From an uncultured Clostridia bacterium (GTDB lineage: Bacteria; Bacillota; Clostridia; Christensenellales; Borkfalkiaceae): a stretch of DNA of 36,674 nt. Of this stretch, positions 1-7,005 are shown in pieces (position 1 is the stretch's first letter; every line of letters begins with the position of its first letter). Under the pieces are notes generated by a model that saw nothing but the letters and a program-made list of their open reading frames with translations, had not been told where the DNA came from and ran no database searches. Location of the stretch: the NCBI GenBank assembly GCA_944367955.1, contig CALVWU010000007.1, positions 1 through 36,674 of the forward strand, in the 5' to 3' direction. Made by a program: the position numbers and the translations under genes.

Positions 1-194
1 TCGTAATTCAATTCTCGCGCGCGGAAAGCAGGGCATAATTGTAAAATTTCAAGGCACTCGGCATATGCGTACAATTGCCCTGTGCGGAAGTTGTTTTCTC
101 CGTAAACGCGGCGGGCTTCCGCGAGCTCTTGCAAAGAAAGGTGTATCACGCTTATAAGATATTTTATAACCTGTCTTTCGTTCATGGCGTTCAT
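1..194 (-). CDS. Hypothetical protein, partial (runs off the left edge)
   Basis: An open minus-strand frame starts at ATG 194 (alternative in-frame ATG at 185) and continues past base 1 without a stop, giving about 64 residues. It begins MNAMNERQVIKYLISVIHL and looks like a soluble, amphipathic-helical protein with many Leu, Glu, Arg and Tyr. An in-frame TAA lies 21 bases upstream, so this is the first available start. No convincing Shine-Dalgarno sequence precedes it. Amino-acid composition is protein-like, unlike the competing frames here, which are rich in Arg and Cys. I do not recognise the family, and the C-terminus lies outside the window. Confidence 0.5.
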   Translation of the reverse strand, partial: MNAMNERQVIKYLISVIHLSLQELAEARRVYGENNFRTGQLYAYAECLEILQLCPAFRARELNY

Positions 195-533
195 GTTGCG
201 GTTCTGTCTTCGGATTTATTAAAGTGTTCACATAAAAGATGCTTAGCTGTTTTTCGTGATTGGCGGCGGGATATGTCGCAATCAAGCGGAACATATCTCG
301 CTGTCGAAGGGAGTGCGCACCGGGATGTCGGTGTTAAAAAACGGGGTAAGTTTGTATTCTATCAGCCTCGGGGTAAGCGGAGGCAGAGGAATGGGTTTCA
401 GGTTTCCTTATTCGCGGATAAATATCATTTTTATCTTTTGCAATGCAGGCGCACGGCCTTTTCGTAACGGCAAATATGTGGCGGCTGCGTTTTCAAATTG
501 CAATTTTACGCGTTTCGTTGATGACTTTATCTC

Positions 534-562
534 TTGACTTATACATGGTAAAAACTTATAAA
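534..562 (+). promoter_or_regulatory. Sigma-A promoter, rightward, no clear target gene
   Basis: TTGACT at 534-539, a 17-bp spacer, then TATAAA at 557-562. The promoter is embedded in a long inverted repeat (next entry). No coding sequence with a ribosome binding site follows until the RHH remnant at 927, so it may drive a non-coding transcript or a decayed gene. Confidence 0.55.
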
Positions 563-625
563 ATTACATATTTTTACCATTATTATATATAGAGCGACGG
601 CATGTATACGGTAAAAATTTTACCG
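545..625. promoter_or_regulatory. Inverted GGTAAAA repeats, candidate repressor operator
   Basis: ATGGTAAAAA at 545-554 is the exact inverse of TTTTTACCAT at 571-580. The left arm lies in the promoter spacer and the right arm just after the -10. A second palindrome, CGGTAAAA-A-TTTTACCG, follows at 609-625. A related GGTAAAA...TTTTACC pair follows the -10 of the trp promoter near 15078. The arrangement is typical of a repressor blocking initiation, but I cannot name the regulator. Confidence 0.4.
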
Positions 626-926
626 CATCGATAAAAAGAAAGATTTTTAATACGATTTGCTTTGTCGAAGGGACAGGGCAAAAATTTTTAGCGCGCTCGG
701 TTGTTCGGTACATGGTTTCAGCGCGTTCGGCGTTGTTTTTGCAATCGTCAAACCGTGCCGCAGAATCGGAACGAGGCATTTTTGTGCGCTCTTTCCGACA
801 TCTGTTGTAAGCCCGCGCAAAATTTTGCCTGTTATTTTCAATAGGTTTGTCAGATAAAGGCAAACCTAATTTTTTATTGATTGTCTTTGTCGGGCAAGCA
901 TTTTTTATTTTAAAGTATGTGTTGAA

Positions 927-1108
927 GTGCCAAAGACCGATACGCGCAACAAAATCGGCGATAATGCAATCTGTTTGGGTGTGTATGTGCCAAAGATTAC
1001 GCATGCGCAACTTGTAGCTATCGCCAAAGAAAAAGAATTAACTTTGAGTGTATTATTCGTGCCGCGATACGAGCATACATCAACAAAGAAAAAGGTCGCA
1101 AGAAGTAA
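927..1108 (+). pseudogene. Frameshifted ribbon-helix-helix (CopG/Arc-like) protein remnant
   Basis: The frame from GTG 927 encodes a segment containing VPKITHAQLVAIAKEKELTLS, which resembles the helix-turn entry of small ribbon-helix-helix DNA-binding proteins (pattern: I.K.TH..L.AIAKE....S). At about 1050 the frame loses sense. The reading resumes in another frame as IIRAAIRAYINKEKGRKK followed by TAA at 1106-1108, which is the expected second helix and basic tail. A single missing base near 1050 explains both halves. No Shine-Dalgarno sequence is visible before the GTG. The uncorrected frame runs on to 1163 with implausible sequence. It is either a decayed antitoxin-like regulator or a sequencing error; no toxin partner is adjacent. 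Confidence 0.55.
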
Positions 1109-1477
1109 AATCATGAACATAATCAACCAAACCAACGATAACTTAAAACGCATACATGCATAAGTTACCATCGGTTTGTCCTTAACCGATCGTGAAGGTG
1201 CACTTTAATTTTATGCGGGAGAACGCGGGTCAAAGACTATAAATTTGTTTTGCAATCCGTCCGTGCCGATTTGCCGCAAAGAAACGATTAAGCGGATTTT
1301 TCCATAAATTAAGCGTAATTTTCCCCAAAATCGGAAGTCTGCGCTCAACAAAAGTCTGTCAGAATGTGATACACTTAAATCAGTTGCAACAGGGTATCCG
1401 TGCGGCGCGGACGCGCGCTTTATGCGGAACTCAATTACATTTACAAGGAGATATAAAACGTTTTATGAAAATTAAAG
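1109..1477. other. Intergenic, no gene seen
   Basis: The stretch is AT-rich. A small hairpin, ATCGGTT-N7-AACCGAT, lies at 1170-1190 and lacks a T-run. An AAGGAG ribosome-binding-like sequence at 1444-1449 precedes the small ORF at 1478. Nothing else was recognised. Confidence 0.4.
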
Positions 1478-1687
1478 ATGAGCAAAAGTTATGTTCTTTT
1501 AAAGATGTACGACCGACTGCGTGAGGGCGGCGGCATAAAGCTTTGCGACTGGTGCGCGGAGTATTGCTTTTCCGTGGCCACTTTCAGGCGGTATATCGCC
1601 TTTCTGCGCGATTATTTTGCCGAATCGTGCGGCGGCGAGGTGGTATACGACATCGTTGTCGGACTGTATGTTTTAAAGTGCAGATAA
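1478..1687 (+). CDS. Small winged-helix-like DNA-binding protein
   Basis: A 69-residue protein. The core reads LLKMYDRLREGGGIKLCDWC, then a cysteine-containing helix, FSVATFRRYIAFLRDYF as probable recognition helix, and a C-terminal GGEVVYD...GLYVLK hairpin. This matches the layout of the N-terminal helix-turn-helix of WYL/DeoR-type regulators (helix, recognition helix preceding R.I..L...., then a two-stranded wing), without any effector domain. The AAGGAG at 1444-1449 is 28 bases from ATG 1478 and 15 from an out-of-frame ATG at 1465, so the start is uncertain; ATG 1505 is also in frame. A strong hairpin follows the stop closely, so it is transcribed alone. Stand-alone HTH protein is likely, but the function is unknown. 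Confidence 0.6.
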   Translation: MSKSYVLLKMYDRLREGGGIKLCDWCAEYCFSVATFRRYIAFLRDYFAESCGGEVVYDIVVGLYVLKCR

Positions 1688-1694
1688 GATCAAA

Positions 1695-1740
1695 AACACG
1701 GGGGCCCGCCGCAGTATAAACTGCGGCGGGCCCCCGTGTT
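1695..1740. terminator. Perfect 20-bp-arm hairpin after the small HTH gene
   Basis: Perfect inverted repeat with arms 1695-1714 and 1721-1740 and loop TATAAA. The stem is very GC-rich. There is no T-run on the plus strand, but the minus-strand transcript would run into TTTTTG, so it could terminate in either direction, best leftward. Confidence 0.6.
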
Positions 1741-1815
1741 CTGTAAGACGCGGCAATGCGGCGCATGTCGCAATTTTAAATGCGGCAAATTATTCTAACT
1801 GTTTTTATCAAACCG

Positions 1816-1844
1816 TTGACATATTCAAAATTTTCGTATACAGT
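1816..1844 (+). promoter_or_regulatory. Promoter of the ECF sigma operon
   Basis: TTGACA at 1816-1821, 17-bp spacer, TACAGT at 1839-1844. The 5' leader to the sigma-factor start is about 170 bases. The -35 is consensus for housekeeping sigma. An additional ECF-type autoregulated promoter cannot be recognised by eye. Confidence 0.5.
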
Positions 1845-2019
1845 TAAAGTACACGGGCGCGGGCAAACTTCGGCGCGGCATATGCGCATTCTCCGTCGCG
1901 GAGCGATATGGCGGCGGATAAAGAATTGGCAGTGCAAAAGCTTGCCGATAAATAAAAAATTTTTGCAATCATGTCCGATTTTGCCCTGCTCAATCGTTTT
2001 ATAAGTGAAAAGAAAAAAT

Positions 2020-2490
2020 ATGACAGATCCAACTTCGGAAAAATTTATATCCGATGCGGTAAACAGTTATTCCGATACGGTGTTCCGCGTGGCGTATTCG
2101 TATGCAAAGAACAGATGCGACGCCGAAGATATTTTGCAGGAAGTATTTTTGCAGCTTATCAAAACCCGCCCGGATATTTGCGGCGAACAGCTTAAAGCGT
2201 GGCTTATCCGCGTTACCATAAACAAGAGCAAAGACTTTTTGCGTTCGTACAAACGCCGCACGGCAGCCATGCGCGGCATGCGCCCGCACGAGGAGCCTAA
2301 GGAGTACGACGACGTGTTCGAGGCGCTTTCAAAGCTGTCCGAACGCGACCGCAACGCAATATATCTGCACTATTACGAGGGATACACCGCCCGCGAGATC
2401 GCCGGCATGCTGGGCGAAAGCGAACGCGCGGTTGCAAAGCGCGTAAGCCGCGCAAGGATAAAGCTTAAAGATTTTTTAAAGGAGGTATAG
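2020..2490 (+). CDS. RNA polymerase ECF-type sigma-70 factor
   Basis: A 156-residue protein from ATG 2020 (an in-frame GTG at 2005 would add five residues; neither has a strong Shine-Dalgarno). Region 2 is at about residues 8-75: the core contains VFRVAYSYAKNRCDAEDILQ and the -10-recognition helix AWLIRVTINKSKDFLRS. Region 4 is at about 98-152: LSERDRNAIYLHYYEGYTA followed by the EIAGMLGESERAVAKRVSRA helix-turn-helix. There is a short acidic linker and no region 3, as expected for ECF factors. It redirects RNA polymerase to a small regulon, usually cell-envelope or stress related. The downstream gene starts 4 bases after the stop and encodes a membrane protein whose short cytoplasmic N-terminus could be the anti-sigma element. 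Confidence 0.9.
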   Translation: MTDPTSEKFISDAVNSYSDTVFRVAYSYAKNRCDAEDILQEVFLQLIKTRPDICGEQLKAWLIRVTINKSKDFLRSYKRRTAAMRGMRPHEEPKEYDDVFEALSKLSERDRNAIYLHYYEGYTAREIAGMLGESERAVAKRVSRARIKLKDFLKEV

Positions 2491-2494
2491 GCGT

Positions 2495-4321
2495 ATGAAA
2501 TCAAAGTTTTCAAAGGCGTTCGACGCTCTCGGCTCCGACGAGCGGACGAGGCGCGAGCGAACCGAGCGCATACTTGCCGAATATGAAGACGGCGCCGCCG
2601 CTTCGCAAGAGTTGCCCAAGTCAAAATATATTGCAAAACGCCGTGGCGTTTCGGGCAGGCGTGCAACGGCGATAGTTACGGCATGCGTCGTTCTGCTCGC
2701 CGCACTCGCTTCATTGTTGATAGTTTTAACTAACAACGGCGGCCTTTTGAACGCTCTGTCGCTTTTAAAGGGCACATATGTGGATATGGACGGCATCGCC
2801 GCATTCGGCGTGTGGAGCGCGCCCGACTCTTCGTCGGACGAGGCGTATATATCCGACGTCGCCTATATAAATTCCTCGGTTGCATATGCCGCCGACGAAG
2901 AATTGCCTGCGGATTCTCCCGAAGACGGCGACGGCATATTGTCGGGCGAATGGAGCGACGAAGAGAGATACGACTGGGAATCGGACTACGACTGGGATCC
3001 TTCCAAAGCCAACGTGCTCATTTCGATAAACGAGGATGGCAGCGTCTCCGAAGTTGTGTACGAGCGCACGAACGGCCGTGGCCAGGTGCGGCAGGACAGT
3101 TTGGGCAACGCCGTAAAGGTGTATGTTTCTAAAAACTTCACCTATGTTATGTATGTCAGCGACGACGACTGGGATTTTTGGCGGGACATAAATTTTGCAC
3201 AGGAGACGGTATCGCCGCAAAGTTTTACCTGCCATCACGAAATGCAGCAGACGATCGTCATCCACAACGCAACCGGCAAAGTGTTCGCCTTAAACGATAT
3301 AGTTTCGCAGGTGAACGAGTATTCGGGCGCGGTCAACCATACTCTCGCCGCCTATCCCTATAAAAACGACGTGCTGTGCGTAAGTCCCATGTACGGCAAT
3401 TACATCGATCAGTGGTACAATGTGTGCTTCGACGAAGAGACGCAAAGCGTATACTACGAACCCGTATTGTCGCAGAGCGACATAAATGATTGGGGGCACA
3501 ACGTGCAGGCTGTTCAAAAGGATATATACGGCCAGCAATATGTTCTGGCGGGGCGCGTGTTCGGCAACGACGTGGTTGGCCCCGGAGATGCCGATCTTGC
3601 GGAGTACGACAGTATCGCAAAGCTTCCGCATTATAATTATAAAATATACGGCAACTCGTATGTCGTCGATGAACAGAACGCCGTATTCCTCGGCACCGAC
3701 GGCAGAGTATACACATTTGACGGCGGAATATTAAAGGTGTTCGGCGAAAACTTCGCCCTCACTCCGGTTTCGCCCGATACCGAAGTTAAGTTGGAGGGCA
3801 TATGCGATCCCTTCGTGACCATAAATTACAGGGCCGGCGGCAATAAGGACGGCATAATCTATACACTTTCGAACGGATATATGTTTTCGATGTTCGGCGA
3901 AGTGTGGCAGATAGGTCATGGCGGCGAACTCTTCCGCCGCGAGCCCTTGCAGGGCAGTTTTCCCAAGTATGCCTATGACGGATACCTCATCGACGGCGAA
4001 CTGATAGCCTTTGTAAATACCGAAAGGTATTTAAACGCCTCGGTAAACGGCGACGTCGTGCAAATAAGTTTCGAAGGGTATTCGCAGGATACTCCTTCGG
4101 CGGACAGCCGATATATAATATCCGCAAGCGAGGTAAGTTTCTGGCGCGAGCGGCTTATCGCCGAGCAGAACGAGGCTCCGTACACTTCGCATCGCGGCAG
4201 CACAAAGTATTACCTCGTTACGGTCACAAACGGAGAACCTCGCGCCGAACACATCGCCAACGGTTTCAACGGCGGCGTCACGGGGCTCGTAACCCCCGTA
4301 ACCGAACCACTCATGTTCTGA
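2495..4321 (+). CDS. Single-pass membrane protein, probable regulatory partner of the ECF sigma factor
   Basis: A 608-residue protein. It has a charged cytoplasmic N-terminus (about residues 1-56, rich in Arg and Glu), one transmembrane helix at about 58-79 and a large extracytoplasmic domain of about 525 residues rich in Tyr, Asp, Asn and Gly. The ectodomain contains several short segments of the type VYTFDGGILKVFG and YTLSNGYMFSMFG, suggesting a beta-propeller-like or repeated beta-sheet fold, and it is acidic (an Asp/Glu-rich stretch near residues 145-170). An AGGAGG overlapping the end of the sigma gene serves as its ribosome binding site. Position and topology suggest an anti-sigma or signal-input protein, but no RsgI, RsiW or zinc anti-sigma motif is seen. 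The role is inferred from context only. Confidence 0.65.
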   Translation: MKSKFSKAFDALGSDERTRRERTERILAEYEDGAAASQELPKSKYIAKRRGVSGRRATAIVTACVVLLAALASLLIVLTNNGGLLNALSLLKGTYVDMDGIAAFGVWSAPDSSSDEAYISDVAYINSSVAYAADEELPADSPEDGDGILSGEWSDEERYDWESDYDWDPSKANVLISINEDGSVSEVVYERTNGRGQVRQDSLGNAVKVYVSKNFTYVMYVSDDDWDFWRDINFAQETVSPQSFTCHHEMQQTIVIHNATGKVFALNDIVSQVNEYSGAVNHTLAAYPYKNDVLCVSPMYGNYIDQWYNVCFDEETQSVYYEPVLSQSDINDWGHNVQAVQKDIYGQQYVLAGRVFGNDVVGPGDADLAEYDSIAKLPHYNYKIYGNSYVVDEQNAVFLGTDGRVYTFDGGILKVFGENFALTPVSPDTEVKLEGICDPFVTINYRAGGNKDGIIYTLSNGYMFSMFGEVWQIGHGGELFRREPLQGSFPKYAYDGYLIDGELIAFVNTERYLNASVNGDVVQISFEGYSQDTPSADSRYIISASEVSFWRERLIAEQNEAPYTSHRGSTKYYLVTVTNGEPRAEHIANGFNGGVTGLVTPVTEPLMF

Positions 4322-4350
4322 CCACAGTATTTTAAGTCCCTATATTTAAT

Positions 4351-4400
4351 GCGGCGGGCTGCTATTTGCAGCCCGCCGCGACGTTTTGCTTTATTTTTTT
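4351..4400 (+). terminator. Rho-independent terminator of the sigma operon
   Basis: Stem GCGGCGGGCTGC / GCAGCCCGCCGC at 4351-4379 with a five-base loop, followed by T-rich sequence (GTTTTGCTTTATTTTTTT). Confidence 0.8.
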
Positions 4401-4439
4401 AAAACAATCTGCTAAAATATATAAAAAGGCGGTGACACC

Positions 4440-4901
4440 ATGAACAAAACAAACGCCATGCGCATTTTAGAGCGCGAAAAGATAGTTTACGCCGTGCACG
4501 AATATCCGGGCGGCGCGCTTTCGGGTATCGAAGCGGCGGCCGCGCTCGGCGAAGATCCCGCGTTCGTGTTTAAAACGCTGGTAACTTCGGGCGCGTCGGG
4601 CCGCAACTATGTGTTCGTCATCCCCGTCGCCGCCGAACTCGACCTTAAAAAAGCGGCCGCGGCCGCAGGCGAAAAATCAGTGGAGATGCTGCCGCAAAAG
4701 CGGCTGTTTCCCCTCACGGGTTACGTTCACGGCGGTTGTTCGCCCGTGGGCATGAAAAAACTTTTCCCCACGTTTTTCGACAGCTCCGCCCTTGGCAAAA
4801 CGATTTTCGTAAGCGGTGGCAGAGTGGGCGCGCAGGTGGAAGTCGCCTTTTGCGACCTCGCCCGCATACTTTCTGCGCGCACGGCAGATCTTATAAGATA
4901 A
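4440..4901 (+). CDS. ybaK: YbaK/EbsC-family aminoacyl-tRNA deacylase (Cys-tRNA(Pro) type)
   Basis: A 153-residue protein of the usual YbaK length. The family hydrolyses mischarged tRNAs, classically Cys-tRNA(Pro), freely in the cytoplasm. Recognisable features are the N-terminal NAMRILEREKIVY...HEYP, the FKTLVTSG segment carrying the conserved lysine, the FVIPV strand with ELDLKKAA, and the conserved GYVHGGCSPVGMKK loop followed by the C-terminal ISGG/VSGGR...QVE region. Start ATG 4440 follows a GGCGGTG ribosome binding site. A TAAAAT -10 element lies about 25 bases upstream with a weak -35. The gene is followed after 61 bases by GH43, probably as a fortuitous operon. Confidence 0.88.
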   Translation: MNKTNAMRILEREKIVYAVHEYPGGALSGIEAAAALGEDPAFVFKTLVTSGASGRNYVFVIPVAAELDLKKAAAAAGEKSVEMLPQKRLFPLTGYVHGGCSPVGMKKLFPTFFDSSALGKTIFVSGGRVGAQVEVAFCDLARILSARTADLIR

Positions 4902-4962
4902 ATTTTAAGATAAATTTTTCCGCCGAAGGCCGCGCCGCGGCGGAATATATAAAGGTGATATT

Positions 4963-6381
4963 ATGGATCAGGCATTCAATCCCTTTTTGCCCTCGTGGGA
5001 ATATATCCCCGACGGCGAACCGCATGTGTTCGGCGACAGAGTGTATCTGTACGGCTCGCACGATAAATTCAACGGCAACACGTTCTGCAAAAACGACTAT
5101 GTTTGCTGGTCTGCGCCCGTTTCCGATCTCAGGGACTGGAAGTTCGAGGGCGTGATCTGGCGGCCCTCCGACGACCCCGAAAAGAGGCGCGGCAGCCTTA
5201 AAGAGATGTATGCCCCCGACGTCGTGCAGGGGGCCGACGGCAGATATTATCTGTATTATTTCTTCGGCAACGACGGCACCATCGGCGTGGCCGTGTGCGA
5301 CAGTCCCGCCGGCAGATATTCATACCTCGGCAGGGTAAAGTATCCCGACGGCACGCCCCTCGGTCGCAGGGGCGAAAGGGATTTTTGGCAGTTTGACCCC
5401 GGAGTATTCCGCGACGACGACGGCAGGATATATCTTTACACCGGTTTCGCGCCCAAGCATCCCAACATCTTCACCCGCTTTAAAGCCGTGAACAGATTCG
5501 GCGCGATGGGCGTCGAGCTGGAAGCCGACATGCTTACCGTAAAACCGCCGGTAAGCTTTGTTGCAAAGTCGCGGCACTCGTCCGCCGGCACCGGCTACGA
5601 GGGTCACGAATTTTTCGAAGCCTCGTCCATGCGCAAGTTCAACGGCAAATACTATTTTATCTATTCCTCGGTGAACGGGCACGAGCTGTGCTATGCCACG
5701 GGCGACAGTCCGCTCGGCGAATTCAGGTACGGCGGCGTGCTTGTAAGCATAGGCGATATAGGCCTTTCGGATAAGCCGTTGAATTACCTCGGCAACACCC
5801 ACGGCAGCGTCGAGTATATAAACGGGCAATATTATGTGTTCTATCACCGCCAAACCAATCTTCACTGCTATTCCCGCCAGGCCTGCGCCGAAAGGATAGA
5901 AATGAACGCCGACGGCACGTTCGAACAGGCCGAAATAACCTCGTGCGGGTTAAACGGCGGGCCGTTAAAGGCAAGCGGCGAATACGAAGCCCGCATAGCC
6001 TGCAATCTCTATTCCAAAAAGGGCGTGCGTTTTTACACCTTAAAGCTGCCTGCGGGCTGTCATCCCTACTTTACGCAGAGCGGAGGGGACAGAGAGGGGA
6101 ACGGCGACCAGTACATAGCCAATTTTTGCAACGGCGCGACTGCGGGGTTCAAGTATTTCGAATTTTTGGGCAATACACGCATAGGCGTAAGAATTTCGGG
6201 CTCCGCTTCGGGCGAGATCGCCGTCACCGACGGGGTAAACACCGTGGCGAATATTGCCGTGTCCCCTTCGTCCGAACCAAAGGAGTTCTTCGCTTCCCTC
6301 AACATAGCCGAGGGTATAAAGCCGCTGTACTTTACCTTTAAAGGCAGGGGCATGGCAAATCTGCATGCCGTAATCTTTTAA
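4963..6381 (+). CDS. Glycoside hydrolase family 43, intracellular
   Basis: A 472-residue protein with a five-bladed propeller typical of GH43 (arabinofuranosidases and xylosidases). The likely catalytic triad is Asp17 (PDGEPHVFGDRVYLYGSHD, general base), Asp145 (FDPGVF, pKa modulator) and Glu219 (FFEASSMRK, general acid). Each lies in the standard sequence context at the start of a blade. After about residue 325 comes an extra beta-rich domain resembling a CBM6/CBM35-like or DUF-type module. There is no signal peptide, so it should act on imported oligosaccharides. The start follows AAAGGTGATATT. Substrate is uncertain; alpha-L-arabinofuranoside or beta-xyloside is likely. It is followed by a nonamer repeat array and a bidirectional terminator. 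Confidence 0.88.
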   Translation: MDQAFNPFLPSWEYIPDGEPHVFGDRVYLYGSHDKFNGNTFCKNDYVCWSAPVSDLRDWKFEGVIWRPSDDPEKRRGSLKEMYAPDVVQGADGRYYLYYFFGNDGTIGVAVCDSPAGRYSYLGRVKYPDGTPLGRRGERDFWQFDPGVFRDDDGRIYLYTGFAPKHPNIFTRFKAVNRFGAMGVELEADMLTVKPPVSFVAKSRHSSAGTGYEGHEFFEASSMRKFNGKYYFIYSSVNGHELCYATGDSPLGEFRYGGVLVSIGDIGLSDKPLNYLGNTHGSVEYINGQYYVFYHRQTNLHCYSRQACAERIEMNADGTFEQAEITSCGLNGGPLKASGEYEARIACNLYSKKGVRFYTLKLPAGCHPYFTQSGGDREGNGDQYIANFCNGATAGFKYFEFLGNTRIGVRISGSASGEIAVTDGVNTVANIAVSPSSEPKEFFASLNIAEGIKPLYFTFKGRGMANLHAVIF

Positions 6382-6410
6382 CTTTCAGTGCCACTGTACG
6401 ATTTGCGCTT

Positions 6411-6453
6411 TGTATTATTTGTATTAATTGTATTGTTTGTATTAAACTGTATG
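6411..6453 (+). repeat. Degenerate 9-bp tandem array, unit TGTATTAnT
   Basis: Five copies of TGTATT(A/G) begin at 6411, 6420, 6429, 6438 and 6448, so the spacing is 9, 9, 9 and 10. The array starts 30 bases after the GH43 stop. The same unit, in the opposite orientation and with the same period, occurs at 22216-22272 before the GH2 gene. Confidence 0.7.
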
Positions 6454-6459
6454 AAAAAT

Positions 6460-6489
6460 AAGCGCGGACGCAAGCTTGCGTCCGCGCTT
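6460..6489. terminator. Bidirectional terminator between GH43 and the convergent small gene
   Basis: Perfect 30-base palindrome AAGCGCGGACGCAAG and its complement, preceded by GAAAAAT and followed by TTCAATTTTTAT, so both strands have a U-rich tail. It separates two convergent genes. Confidence 0.8.
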
Positions 6490-6499
6490 TCAATTTTTA

Positions 6500-6733
6500 T
6501 CAGTGCGACATTATCCAGTCTTTCACTTTGCCGTGTTCTATCGGCACTATGTCTTCCGAAGGGTATTTTGAATTCTTTCCGCCGTTGGTATAAATGAAGT
6601 ATTCGCCGTCCTTGGTTATGTATAAAGTTTCCTCATAGCCGTTGTCCGCGCCGAACGCTCCGTATGTAAACTTTTTGTCCACTGTCGACATGTTTGTGTC
6701 GTAAACAATGCCGTCAATTTCTTTTCGCATCAT
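6500..6733 (-). CDS. Small hypothetical protein
   Basis: A 77-residue acidic, soluble protein, MMRKEIDGIVYDTNMS..., ending KVKDWIMSH. It has alternating beta-strand-like segments (GIVYDT, EETLYITKDGEYFIYTNGG), consistent with a small beta-sheet protein. A good ribosome binding site, GGAGG, lies 8 bases from ATG 6733 (a second ATG follows immediately at 6730). It is transcribed alone and convergent with GH43. I know of no function; similar short conserved proteins are common in Clostridia genomes. Confidence 0.75.
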   Translation of the reverse strand: MMRKEIDGIVYDTNMSTVDKKFTYGAFGADNGYEETLYITKDGEYFIYTNGGKNSKYPSEDIVPIEHGKVKDWIMSH

Positions 6734-6941
6734 TTTTTATTCCTCCGTTCATACAAAAGCGGCGTTAAACGGCCGCCGCATGCCGAATTGCGTATCGTTA
6801 CAATTTTATCATTGCGCGGCGCAGGTGTCAATATATTTTGCCGCAAGGGGGTAGGCGGGCGCGAATTTTGCGTATTAAACATTTTATGTTATTAAATAAT
6901 AATTTGATTTATCTTAACTTTTGCCTGCGGTCGCGCGTTTT

Positions 6942-6993
6942 AAATTTTTGTCAAGTAAAATTGCTTGACAAAGTTTTGCTTTGCATGTATAAT
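6942..6993 (+). promoter_or_regulatory. Consensus promoter and inverted repeat before ylxM
   Basis: TTGACA at 6965-6970, exactly 17 bp, then TATAAT at 6988-6993: a full consensus sigma-A promoter. The -35 hexamer is inside a 9-bp inverted repeat, TTTGTCAAG-N8-CTTGACAAA (6947-6972). Transcription should begin about 6999-7001, only 5-7 bases before the ylxM ATG. It drives the SRP / ribosome-maturation operon. Confidence 0.8.
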
Positions 6994-7005
6994 TGATGGC
7001 GTTGT

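Larger units (their letters stand above)
195..926. other. Gene-free stretch with one regulated promoter
   Basis: I find no convincing gene here: open frames on both strands are short and have non-protein-like composition. The notable content is the promoter and the GGTAAAA inverted repeats at 534-625, listed separately. The remainder, especially 630-926, is AT-rich with no recognisable RNA gene. Confidence 0.5.

Noticed and set aside
75..467. 130-codon plus-strand frame near the left edge
   Set aside because: Sequence looks random and overlaps the better minus-strand frame from 194.
564..1010. 148-codon minus-strand frame opposite the RHH remnant
   Set aside because: Composition rich in Arg, Asn and Cys with no conserved pattern and no ribosome binding site; the opposite strand carries a recognisable RHH pattern.
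6411..6453. CRISPR-like repeat array
   Set aside because: Units are 9 bp, degenerate and without spacers.
6388..6597. Small plus-strand ORF after GH43
   Set aside because: Its apparent LFVLFVLIVLFVLN segment is just translation of the nonamer repeat array, and it overlaps the terminator and the minus-strand gene.
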